Positions 9,535 through 18,337 of a stretch of 64,000 nt of DNA are shown piece by piece. Source of the stretch: Pedobacter cryoconitis (GTDB lineage Bacteria; Bacteroidota; Bacteroidia; Sphingobacteriales; Sphingobacteriaceae). The stretch is taken from assembly GCF_014207135.1 (NCBI RefSeq), contig NZ_JACHCC010000009.1:275678-339677 (forward strand). Direction: 5' to 3'. Below the pieces are notes generated by a model that had not been told where the DNA came from, ran no database searches, and worked only from the letters and a program-made list of their open reading frames with translations. The translations under genes were made by a program, and so were the position numbers. The first letter of the stretch is position 1; every line of letters starts with the position of its first letter.

Positions 9535-9656
9535 GTTTTAGCCTGAGGACCAGCAGTGTGGACTACCTTCGGACAATGACATCCGGGTCTGAAAATGCTG
9601 CATCCGTTCAATCCTACCGCAGCCAATAAAAGTAATAAACTAATTTTTCTTCTCAT
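9519..9656 (-). CDS. Very small lipoprotein
   Basis: Only 45 residues: MRRKISLLLLLAAVGLNGCS, an ideal lipoprotein signal with the cysteine at residue 19, followed by a short tail with two further cysteines in a GCHC motif and a basic end. I chose the ATG at 9656, which gives the clean signal peptide, over an in-frame ATG at 9710. Its start overlaps the end of the VanZ-like gene by 17 bases, which suggests translational coupling. The mature peptide would be about 27 residues. Function is unknown; comparable tiny lipoproteins are often missed by annotation. Confidence 0.6.
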   Translation of the reverse strand: MRRKISLLLLLAAVGLNGCSIFRPGCHCPKVVHTAGPQAKTGRNS

Positions 9657-10047
9657 TGTAGTTTGATTTATGCAGAAATACGTATCCGAATACGCCCATA
9701 AATACGCCAATCATGTCGCATCCCAGATCCCACCATTCTGCTGATCTGTAACTAAAGAAATACTTCTGGATCAGCTCAATTGAAGCGCCCAGTATAAAAG
9801 TAAGCACAATGATCTTAAGTATTGTATATGACCTGAAACTGTAATTATGCTGACTCTGTATTTTACCAAAAAACAGCAAAATAGTTAAGACGAAGAAAAA
9901 CCCCAGATGTACAAGCTTATCAAATCCGGTAAAGAAAAAGCCCGATCCACCAATGGAATCGGGCATTTTTATAGTACAAAGGATTAGAATAAACACGGTC
10001 CACAAAAGGGCCCAGCGCTGATATGATAATGCTTTGAATATATTCAT
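9640..10047 (-). CDS. VanZ family membrane protein
   Basis: The 135-residue protein has about four hydrophobic segments (WALLWTVFILILC, LVHLGFFFVLTILLFF, ILKIIVLTFILGASIE, DMIGVFMGVFGYVFL) and the VanZ hallmarks: FDKLVHLGFF, then ASIELIQ and RSAEWWDLGCDMIGVFMG. VanZ proteins are integral membrane proteins named after a teicoplanin-resistance gene; most chromosomal members have no known activity. It lies 4 bases downstream of gcvH, so it is likely in the same transcript, a neighbourhood common in this phylum. Confidence 0.85.
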   Translation of the reverse strand: MNIFKALSYQRWALLWTVFILILCTIKMPDSIGGSGFFFTGFDKLVHLGFFFVLTILLFFGKIQSQHNYSFRSYTILKIIVLTFILGASIELIQKYFFSYRSAEWWDLGCDMIGVFMGVFGYVFLHKSNYNEKKN

Positions 10048-10051
10048 TTAA

Positions 10052-10432
10052 TTACGCACCAACTAAAGTCTGATATGCAGCAGCATCTAATAATTCAGCA
10101 ACCTGAGCAGCATCTTTAATGGTTACTTTTACCATCCAGCCTTCTCCGTAAGGATCAGAATTCACTAATTCCGGGCTATCGTTCAATGCAGCATTAATTT
10201 CTAATACAGTAGCAGTAACAGGCATAAATAAATCAGACACAGTTTTAACGGCTTCAACACTACCGAAAACATCATCTTTATTTACTTCTTCACCTACGGT
10301 ATTGATATCGATATAAACGATATCACCTAATTCGCGTTGTGCAAAAGCAGTGATACCTATAAAGGCTTCATTACCTTCAACTCTAACCCATTCGTGGTCT
10401 TTAGTGTACTTTAGTTCTGATGGAAAATTCAT
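10052..10432 (-). CDS. gcvH: Glycine cleavage system H protein
   Basis: The 126-residue lipoyl carrier moves the aminomethyl group between the P, T and L proteins of the glycine cleavage complex. The start MNFPSELKYTKDHEWVRVEG is typical, and the lipoylation lysine lies in FGSVEAVKTVSDL. The C-terminal helical part (NDSPELVNSDPYGEGWMVK) is conserved. Length is normal. A good promoter precedes it (10454-10484), so it probably starts the transcript gcvH-vanZ-lipoprotein. The P and T genes are not in the window, as is usual in Bacteroidota where they are unlinked. Confidence 0.97.
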   Translation of the reverse strand: MNFPSELKYTKDHEWVRVEGNEAFIGITAFAQRELGDIVYIDINTVGEEVNKDDVFGSVEAVKTVSDLFMPVTATVLEINAALNDSPELVNSDPYGEGWMVKVTIKDAAQVAELLDAAAYQTLVGA

Positions 10433-10453
10433 TTTTTATTCGATTTGATTGAC

Positions 10454-10484
10454 CAAAGGTAATTAATATCTCCTTTATACCCAA
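10454..10484 (-). promoter_or_regulatory. Bacteroidota-type promoter of gcvH
   Basis: On the minus strand TTG (10484-10482) is followed after 20 bases by TACCTTTG (10461-10454), an exact match to the TTG/TAnnTTTG sigma-A promoter of this phylum. The predicted transcript starts about 15-20 bases before the gcvH ATG. Confidence 0.75.
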
Positions 10485-10539
10485 TGTTAAGATTTTTATA
10501 TTTCACAGGCCTGAAAGCCTGTTTAAAATTGTTTATGTA

Positions 10540-13500
10540 TTAATTCAATGTAATTCTTAAGCTAAACCCAAAGTTACTGAATGAAGTATTGAATGATTGC
10601 GAAGTATATGGTTTGGTAATATTCGAATCATAGAACAACTTGATATTAAACCGCTGGTTCAGGATATAATCTATACTAGGTCTGTACGTAATGTTCTTCG
10701 CTCCGGAAGAAACTTCTGCGGTCAATATATCTGCCCTGTAAATTACAGTCTTATTATCTCTTACAGAAACGTCCAGTTTGAAGTCCATATTGTTATCCAT
10801 CTTCAATTGTTTAAATAAACCGAACGGGAACCTGAATTTAGTGGTACGGTAACCAATTCCGAAAACCAGGTTATTCTCTGACAATTGCGCAAGCTGACTG
10901 TTGGCAAGACTCAGGCCCAGCATACGGGTTCTGGCCACTTCAAAATTCGCAGTCAGGTTATTTTTCAAACGGGCATCAATTCCAATCAACGGAGCAAACT
11001 GTTCTGCAATAGTTACCTGTGAATACTGATAAAAAGGAAGGAAATCCTGATTCACATCTCTGCTGCTTACATAACCGTCGGTCTGCTGATACTGAAGCAA
11101 AGAGTTAAAACCATTAACACTATAAATAGAACGATAAGAATGTCTCAGGTCAACTGATTTAAAATAATCTCCGATAAAGTCTATTTTGGTTAAACCGCCA
11201 TAATTAATCCGCCAGTTAGGCAATGGTATTTTAGGGAAAGAGTTTAAACTGACTTTTGAGGCATCCTGACCTGTATAAGCAGCAATAAAAGCCGCTATAA
11301 TTACATCCTGGGAGTTTTTATCATAGCCATCTGCAAAACCATCAACCACACCATGTGAATTCGGGTTTTTTGCTCCTAAACGCTGGGAAATGATCGACCT
11401 GTTATCCATAAACTGGTTAAAGAGTTTGGATACCGTACTACCCGGGCTTTCTGAGAAAGCAGTCCCCAGGGTAATAAATGAAACGCTGTAATCACCGGTT
11501 GTATAAGGGCTCAGGTTACGGAAAGACTGCGTGTTGGTATCAAACCTGAAATTGGTAGAGTAATTCATGGTCTGGTTCTTATTTGCAGTCAGAGTAATCC
11601 TGAAATCACGGAAAGGTTCCAGTACGCCGGTAATACTCAGGTCCTGTCTCATTGTATTTACATACAACTGGGTTTGAAGGGTATCTTTCGTTATCCAGCC
11701 ACTGTTGATTGCACGCTGTCTGATGTCAGCCTGGCTACCAAATACGAAGCCAAGACCTGGTGCACCCGAGAGCTTATCTATACCAAAATAGTCTGTCGTT
11801 GGCAGGTAGCCTGGTAAAAATATCCCTTTGGTCTGTGTATAGGCCGCATTGATATTCTTAATACTGGTCAATAAACCAAGCAGGAATCCCGGTCCTCCGC
11901 TATCTCCGTTTGCTCTTTTCAGCAGGCCGAATTTATTATACAGACTGGTAAAATTAAAGGTTGGATTAATCTGGATCGTTCTTGAATTCTGTATAGTATT
12001 TCCGAGGTTAATTGTAGGATCTCTTAAGGTCGCCAATGGCTCTGTCTGCCAGTTGAAGTTTGTTCCATAACGTGTGGCTACGTTTATCCAGTCCAATCCG
12101 GGAATTTTATTGATTGGTAAAGCATAAGTAATATTCATGTTGTGGGTATAGTCTGTGGTACGTCCCAGTCTGAGCAGGTTCTGCCATACTGTATCACGTT
12201 TCAAGCCATTTAGTCTTCCGTCCGGTTCGTCAATGATGGAATAATTAGTTGCATCAAAATCCAGGGTCAGGGATTTAGTCAGGTTCCATGAAATGGCATA
12301 TACCCGGGTGATCAGGAAGTTTTTATTGAAAGTCGTATTGATTGGTATGGTATTATCAGGATCAGTATTTCTCAGACTATTTTCCGAATAAAAACGATCC
12401 ACATCAATTCTGAAATTAATGGATGTAGGTAAAGGGCTGATGTTAATATCTTTTAATAAAGTCAGCAGATTTGATTTAATGATCTTATCAAAAGGTCTGT
12501 AATTTTTTGACTGTCCTGAATAGTTATAAGCCAGGGAACCATGATAGGTTTTCTGTATTGAATTCTCATTGATAAAATCGTGATGCAGGAATTTAGTATA
12601 AGAATAAGTCCCGCTGAAATTTTCTATATCCCAGAGTTTAGGTTTTTTAGTCGGATCGGTACGCTCTTTATGTACATTGGTAAAATTAATACTGTTCCGC
12701 GTAGTGACATCCTGCGAATAATCCAGAATAACCTTTTTCTCCGCTGAAGTTGCATTTTTCAGTGAAGTCTTGAGTTCTATATCCGGCATTCTGGGATCAT
12801 ACTGAGGCGTCATTATCTGCTGGGAATAACTAATGTACATTGGTATTTTTAACCCCGATTTTTTCGGGAAAAACTTACCTAATTCCATATTTGAGGAGAT
12901 ATCAAAAAAGGTATTATCCGACCTGTTTCTTTCACTCACGCGTTTATCGATTGAACCAAAACCAATGGTAGATTTACTTCCGGATACATTCACTTCCGCA
13001 AAATCAGCCAGCTGTGCATTCATTCTGGCGGCGGCAGCCCAGCCACCACGTTCATCAAATTCTGTTAACCTCAGTTCGTCAAACCAGATCTGACCGCTTT
13101 TGTCCAGACCATCATCACCACCAGGAGTAGAAACTACTTTTAAAGGATTTTTCACCCCCAGCATATAGACCTTAACCTGGCCCAGATCTGGTTGTCCTTT
13201 TATAGTAATGGTTTTGCCTCCTGCTACAGAGTAAATAAAAGGTTTGGTAATATCCCAGGCCACTCCATTTGCGCCTGTTGCCTTATTTCTGGCCAGTTTA
13301 GCATCCTGAAAAAGTGATAAAGCGATATCAAATTTATTGGCATCAGGCCAGATCGCATAGGGGTCGGAGGTATTGGGCTGGGTAACGGTCAAAGGTTGTG
13401 AATACTCATAATAGTTATCCTGATAATCTGATCCTATTCTGATAAATGCACTCAGATCACCATTGTTAACTACGGTATTACCCAATGCTTCCAGATGGAC

Positions 13501-16500
13501 AAACATCTCCAGTCGCTTGTATGATCTGAAATCGTTCAATGCCGTTTTAAATGTAGCCCGTCCATAACCATCACGCAGACTTGTAACCAGGAAAGCAAGT
13601 GACTGTTCATTTAACCTGGTGTTGGTACGGTAATTATTATAATCCAGCTCCCTCTGAATACCTGGTGGAACAACATAAGGAATAGGTGAACGTTTTCCAT
13701 TTTCCTCAATATTAATAGTACTCACTTCAATAGTTGAGTTATCAGGAACAACAGTAGTTAAAGCGGGATCGGTAATGATCTGGGTACCTACATTATCTTC
13801 ATTATATTTTCTCCAGTCTCCTCTGACCAACTGAATTTTAGCAAACCTTAAAATCGAAGTATCTGCAAAATTGGTCAGGAACATCCTGAAAAACCGGATA
13901 GATTTAAAATCCTGTATGTTTCCTACCTTCTGCTGGTAATCGGACAGAGGGATACGGATCTGGTACCAGGTCACTGGCTGTGTCTGTCCGTTTGCCAGTT
14001 TCACCTGGGAAGTAACTGCATCTGTCACATAATTTTTTCCGATTTGAAGATCTCCTTTACGCATGGATACCTTGTACTGGAAATATTCATCTGACTGGGT
14101 CATGTTATTATCTCTGTTCACATCCTCGCCGTCAGGCAGAGAAGTTGAAGCCGAATTATCTATACCCAGCTCCTGCTGAGATTGCTGTGAAGTTTTAGAG
14201 TTTCCTTCTGTACCGTTATATTTTTCGTAACGTTTCAGAATACCGGCATTTTCCTGATCCAGCTGAGGCCCTCTGAAATAAACATAATCATCAGAACTCG
14301 GGTCACCTTTCAACTCGCTTGCTGCAGCCGGACTTAATTGTGGAACAATCTGACTGAGGACCGGAGCAAATTTGGTTTGCTCATCATTATCACCTAATCC
14401 GTCCAGACCAACATCCTGAGCTTTTCTGGAGTTCGGATCATTATCGAATGCCTGAACTACGGGCTGCAATTTAGGCACCCTTCCCCAGGCTGTTTCATCA
14501 AATTTGGTAGGATCCCCATCCGGAGGTAAGCCATTTTCCAGTGATTTTCTGCCGTCTTTCAAAATATCTTCTGAGATATTTCCAAGATTAAAATACAGAT
14601 CTCCACCAGCCGAATTAGGTTTATAGATATTCGGATCCATCACCCATAATTCAATATACTCAATATTCAAAGCCTGAAAATCATTGGCGTCAATCCTTCT
14701 GAATATCCCACCCCAGCGTGATTTTGGATTTAGCAGATCGCCATTACTGCCAAAACCGTTAGTTGAATAATTGTACGGGCCACGTTTGGTCGGATAAAAA
14801 GCTAAATCCAGGGTTGGCAGAGAAACAGCCTGTCCTGTTGGAGTTTCCTTAAACGGAAAAACTTCCTGCTCAATAATTTCCCTTACATAATGATTGGACA
14901 GCTCGTTTTTATTATTCCTTAAACTGGCCGGAATATTTGAAGCTGTTTTATTATAGAATGTAGGATCAATATTATAAAAGGCAAGCCTTGCGCGGTTATA
15001 ACCATAAGCCAGGTCGTTGGTCAGACCTGCTTCAGGAAAGAGTTGTGGTGTACCGGAAATCTGCCAGGCAATTGCACTCTTTAAATCTATAACCGAACGG
15101 GTAGCTTCAAAATCATCTACATAACTTACCCCTCCTTTATCACCGGCACTATTGATCGCATTGGGATGTCCGGGGATCAACTGGGCAAACTCTCCCGAGA
15201 AGGAGAACTTAGATGGGGCTTTTGTAGAAATAAAAGGTAAGCGGTCAACGAGTTTCGTCAGGAAACGGGACGAAGAACTATAGTTCAGATCCATTCCCCA
15301 GATCGTATTATTGATAGGCTCTTCTCCGATATTTACTTTTTGAGTAAGTGGCTTTTCCGAAAGGTTCATGTAAGTTGCTCCGAGGTTCAGCTTATTGTTC
15401 ACCTTATAATCGAGTCTTGTCCCGAACAGGGAACGCTGCTGTAATCCAAACAACTCATTATTCTCGGTCGTAATCCGGATTGCCTGTCCCGAAAGCAGAA
15501 CGGCAGTATTAATAATCTGTACTCTTCCTCCCTGGTAATCTACCGTAAAATCGACCCCTTCCTGTAAAGGAATTGTCCCGGCAAAAACTTTCACAGAACC
15601 TTGCGGAACATTAATGGAGTTCAGACTGAATTCGGAGGCTACCTGTGATTGATAAACCCCTTTAATGATGTACCTGTTCTGTTTAAGGAAAAGCTGCTGG
15701 GCTACTACTTTAGTAGAGTCATACAGCGCAGTAAAAGTATATTTATCTATCAGGTTCTGCTCCCCTGGGTTAAATTGTGCTGCCAGGTCACGGCCAAACG
15801 GTTCTAATACCGGAAATATAATCCTTCCATTCAGTGGGTCTATGGTAATATAGCCTTTACTGGCATTGGTCGCAAAAGAAATACCTGTACCAGAATTATT
15901 GATGCTGCCGGTATTGCCGATATTCCCGCTGTTACCAATACTTCCTACCGAAGTCGGAACTGTACCGCTTGTTGTACTGGTAAATGGCTTATCTTCTGCT
16001 TCAAAGTCAAATACCCCATCAGGCTTGCGGTCATTCTGCTGATTTAACCTGTCCAGGCCGGTCAGGTTTATCCATAATTTATCCTGGGTTTTAACCCCCT
16101 CAGTCATCACTGGCTTTTCGATACCGCTATCATTATCCAGACGGAAAATATCCAGTTTAAAATTCTGCGGGCTGATCTGATACCCACCTATGGAATAGAT
16201 GTTTTTCATCATCAGGTTCCAGGTTGGCAAATTGGTTTTGATAGTCTCGTTTTTCAGCAATTTCGCATATAAAACTTTAGGTGAATTGGGATCAAAAGGA
16301 ATATCGGTTGAGAACTCACCGACCTGGTATTCGACGCCGTTATAAGTATAACGGAAAACTACGGCCAGTACCTCATCAGAATTCAGTGCATTGTTCAGGG
16401 AGACATATCCCAATTGGGAATGGAAGGTATATTCCCTGTCTGTCAGTTTACGGGCATAGGTTAGTTTTGCATAATTGTCTGTCCCGCCATTCGCCTGAAA

Positions 16501-17727
16501 ATAAGAAATAACATCATTAGAATTGGTCTGTCTGGCACCAGGGGGCAGCTTAGACAAGATATCATTGGATTGTTTTACTCCTGGTATAGCAAAACCAGAT
16601 GGCATCTGGGCAAAACCTGATCCGCCGATAATCTGTCCTTTGTTATAAGGCGTATTCTCACCCAAATCTATCAGACCGAGGATATCTCTTGAATCCTGGG
16701 TATTCCCTGTCTTATTGGTAATCCAGACCTCTATTTTCGTAATATTTACTCCGGATAACAGATTCGGTGCATTAGCTAAGCTTTTGTTATAATTATCTCT
16801 GAAAAATTTAGCCAGGAAATAGTGCTTGTTGGCCTCATAATTATCTCCTGTGATCCTGTAGTCATTATGTTGTGCACCATTGCTGATCTGTAATTCCCTG
16901 GATTGTGATTTCTGCTGGGAAAACACAGTAGTCACATTCAGTTTCCCGAACTGTAACTGCGTTTTAATCCCGAAAAGTGCCTGTGTACCTGTAATCAGGG
17001 AGGTACTTAAAGGCAAGCTGACGTTACCAGCTTCAATCTTTTTAATAATATCATCTTCCTTACCAGTATAGTCCAGTTTGATCTGATTCTCAAAATCAAA
17101 CTGTGCCTCGGTGTTATAATTCATATTGAGCTTAAGCTTGGTTCCGATATTTCCTACCAGGTCCATCTGGATCCGCTGATTGAAATCGAAATTGCTCTGC
17201 ACTCTTTGCTGTTCATTAAACAGCGGATTCTCATTCTTATTGATACGTCCCAGGAAAGTCAGATCGGCCTCTCCTCTGGGTTGGATGTTAATCTGATTTC
17301 CACCAAATATTTTATCAAAAGCAGGGTTATTCACAGTCAGACTTGGAATAATACCTGTTTTTCTGAATTCATTAGCTTCTGCGTCCGAACTGACGCGCCA
17401 GTTATCTCTTTTCAGCTCTGAATTGACCAGTCGCTGGTACTCTTCAATGGTCAGATATTGTGGTGGATTAAAATATCTTCCAGCAACTATTTCTCTGATA
17501 ATATAACGCTTATTTACCGCATCAAAAGTCACCTCTCTTTTAATATTATCAGGTAGCGGGGCAAATGAATTAAACGGCTGCCGGATACCCAGACGCTGCT
17601 TTTCTTTCAGGCCAAAGGTATTCCTGGTGGTATCCGTAACCGGATCCCCCTGATTAACCTGAGAGAAAGCTTGCTGCCCCCAAAAGGAAAAAATCGATAA
17701 TATGATTAAAGTAAAAGTGTTTCTCAA
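10540..17727 (-). CDS. sprA: Cell-surface protein SprA, type IX secretion translocon
   Basis: At 2,395 residues this is the largest gene here and of normal length for SprA/SovA. SprA forms the giant 36-stranded outer membrane barrel through which T9SS substrates leave the periplasm in gliding and other Bacteroidota. A signal peptide (MRNTFTLIILSIFSFWGQQAFSQ region) is followed by repeated SprA N-terminal-type segments (for example GRINKNENPLFNEQQ and the NFDFNQRIQMDLVGNIGTKL stretch). The rest is a very long barrel rich in aromatic residues, ending in a C-terminal beta strand (NFGFSLRITLN). The gene sits 19 bases after ruvA, a conserved maeB-ruvA-sprA-gcvH order. No protein with an obvious T9SS C-terminal sorting domain is coded in this window, so its substrates lie elsewhere. 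Confidence 0.95.
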   Translation of the reverse strand: MRNTFTLIILSIFSFWGQQAFSQVNQGDPVTDTTRNTFGLKEKQRLGIRQPFNSFAPLPDNIKREVTFDAVNKRYIIREIVAGRYFNPPQYLTIEEYQRLVNSELKRDNWRVSSDAEANEFRKTGIIPSLTVNNPAFDKIFGGNQINIQPRGEADLTFLGRINKNENPLFNEQQRVQSNFDFNQRIQMDLVGNIGTKLKLNMNYNTEAQFDFENQIKLDYTGKEDDIIKKIEAGNVSLPLSTSLITGTQALFGIKTQLQFGKLNVTTVFSQQKSQSRELQISNGAQHNDYRITGDNYEANKHYFLAKFFRDNYNKSLANAPNLLSGVNITKIEVWITNKTGNTQDSRDILGLIDLGENTPYNKGQIIGGSGFAQMPSGFAIPGVKQSNDILSKLPPGARQTNSNDVISYFQANGGTDNYAKLTYARKLTDREYTFHSQLGYVSLNNALNSDEVLAVVFRYTYNGVEYQVGEFSTDIPFDPNSPKVLYAKLLKNETIKTNLPTWNLMMKNIYSIGGYQISPQNFKLDIFRLDNDSGIEKPVMTEGVKTQDKLWINLTGLDRLNQQNDRKPDGVFDFEAEDKPFTSTTSGTVPTSVGSIGNSGNIGNTGSINNSGTGISFATNASKGYITIDPLNGRIIFPVLEPFGRDLAAQFNPGEQNLIDKYTFTALYDSTKVVAQQLFLKQNRYIIKGVYQSQVASEFSLNSINVPQGSVKVFAGTIPLQEGVDFTVDYQGGRVQIINTAVLLSGQAIRITTENNELFGLQQRSLFGTRLDYKVNNKLNLGATYMNLSEKPLTQKVNIGEEPINNTIWGMDLNYSSSSRFLTKLVDRLPFISTKAPSKFSFSGEFAQLIPGHPNAINSAGDKGGVSYVDDFEATRSVIDLKSAIAWQISGTPQLFPEAGLTNDLAYGYNRARLAFYNIDPTFYNKTASNIPASLRNNKNELSNHYVREIIEQEVFPFKETPTGQAVSLPTLDLAFYPTKRGPYNYSTNGFGSNGDLLNPKSRWGGIFRRIDANDFQALNIEYIELWVMDPNIYKPNSAGGDLYFNLGNISEDILKDGRKSLENGLPPDGDPTKFDETAWGRVPKLQPVVQAFDNDPNSRKAQDVGLDGLGDNDEQTKFAPVLSQIVPQLSPAAASELKGDPSSDDYVYFRGPQLDQENAGILKRYEKYNGTEGNSKTSQQSQQELGIDNSASTSLPDGEDVNRDNNMTQSDEYFQYKVSMRKGDLQIGKNYVTDAVTSQVKLANGQTQPVTWYQIRIPLSDYQQKVGNIQDFKSIRFFRMFLTNFADTSILRFAKIQLVRGDWRKYNEDNVGTQIITDPALTTVVPDNSTIEVSTINIEENGKRSPIPYVVPPGIQRELDYNNYRTNTRLNEQSLAFLVTSLRDGYGRATFKTALNDFRSYKRLEMFVHLEALGNTVVNNGDLSAFIRIGSDYQDNYYEYSQPLTVTQPNTSDPYAIWPDANKFDIALSLFQDAKLARNKATGANGVAWDITKPFIYSVAGGKTITIKGQPDLGQVKVYMLGVKNPLKVVSTPGGDDGLDKSGQIWFDELRLTEFDERGGWAAAARMNAQLADFAEVNVSGSKSTIGFGSIDKRVSERNRSDNTFFDISSNMELGKFFPKKSGLKIPMYISYSQQIMTPQYDPRMPDIELKTSLKNATSAEKKVILDYSQDVTTRNSINFTNVHKERTDPTKKPKLWDIENFSGTYSYTKFLHHDFINENSIQKTYHGSLAYNYSGQSKNYRPFDKIIKSNLLTLLKDINISPLPTSINFRIDVDRFYSENSLRNTDPDNTIPINTTFNKNFLITRVYAISWNLTKSLTLDFDATNYSIIDEPDGRLNGLKRDTVWQNLLRLGRTTDYTHNMNITYALPINKIPGLDWINVATRYGTNFNWQTEPLATLRDPTINLGNTIQNSRTIQINPTFNFTSLYNKFGLLKRANGDSGGPGFLLGLLTSIKNINAAYTQTKGIFLPGYLPTTDYFGIDKLSGAPGLGFVFGSQADIRQRAINSGWITKDTLQTQLYVNTMRQDLSITGVLEPFRDFRITLTANKNQTMNYSTNFRFDTNTQSFRNLSPYTTGDYSVSFITLGTAFSESPGSTVSKLFNQFMDNRSIISQRLGAKNPNSHGVVDGFADGYDKNSQDVIIAAFIAAYTGQDASKVSLNSFPKIPLPNWRINYGGLTKIDFIGDYFKSVDLRHSYRSIYSVNGFNSLLQYQQTDGYVSSRDVNQDFLPFYQYSQVTIAEQFAPLIGIDARLKNNLTANFEVARTRMLGLSLANSQLAQLSENNLVFGIGYRTTKFRFPFGLFKQLKMDNNMDFKLDVSVRDNKTVIYRADILTAEVSSGAKNITYRPSIDYILNQRFNIKLFYDSNITKPYTSQSFNTSFSNFGFSLRITLN

Positions 17728-17746
17728 AGGCTAAATGTTTATTTTA

Positions 17747-18331
17747 TTATAAGTTCTTTAAAGCTATTTTAATCATCTGTTCAACCGTTAAATCCTGACC
17801 ACCACTCTTAATTGCATTATCTATTGCTTTTTCGGCTGGTGCCTTGGCAAATCCAAGCATCGCCAATGCGGACAATGCCTCTTCGCGGACAGTATGATTT
17901 AAGGGAGCCGCGATTAACGACCCGGTGCCTTCTTTTTTTAATTTATCCTGGAGTTCAAGCACTAGACGTTGTGCCGATTTAACACCGATACCTTTGATAC
18001 GTTGTATCAAAGGTAAATCGCCATTAACTATAGCAGTTTGAATTTCGGAAGGAGTAATAGAAGAAAGCATCATGCGACCAGTATTTGGTCCGATACCTGA
18101 CACCGAGATCAGGTGCAGAAACAAACGTCGCTCTCCTTCATCCAGAAATCCGTATAAAGTGTGCGCATCTTCTTTAACATGAAGCCACACATAGATCTTA
18201 CAACGTTCGTTATCACCCAAACTGCTATAGGTATTTAATGATATATTGATGTGATATCCAATACCACCTGCCTCTACCACAATATAAGCAGGACATTTAA
18301 AAGTCAGTCTGCCATCAATATAATCGTACAT
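17747..18331 (-). CDS. ruvA: Holliday junction branch migration protein RuvA
   Basis: The 194-residue protein has the expected N-terminal OB-fold (MYDYIDGRLTFKCPAYIVVE). Two helix-hairpin-helix motifs that bind the junction backbone follow (SVSGIGPNTGRMML near residues 77-90 and IKGIGVKSAQRLVLELQ near 112-128), and there is a C-terminal domain III (EEALSALAMLGFAKAPAEKAI) that contacts RuvB. RuvA tetramers hold Holliday junctions open while RuvB drives migration. ruvB and ruvC are not adjacent. It lies 6 bases after maeB and 19 bases before sprA, so is likely part of one transcript. Confidence 0.97.
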   Translation of the reverse strand: MYDYIDGRLTFKCPAYIVVEAGGIGYHINISLNTYSSLGDNERCKIYVWLHVKEDAHTLYGFLDEGERRLFLHLISVSGIGPNTGRMMLSSITPSEIQTAIVNGDLPLIQRIKGIGVKSAQRLVLELQDKLKKEGTGSLIAAPLNHTVREEALSALAMLGFAKAPAEKAIDNAIKSGGQDLTVEQMIKIALKNL

Positions 18332-18337
18332 ATTTTC

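Noticed and set aside
10505..10522. Hairpin ACAGGC/GCCTGT after sprA
   Set aside because: Six base pairs without a T run on the minus strand; too weak to call a terminator.
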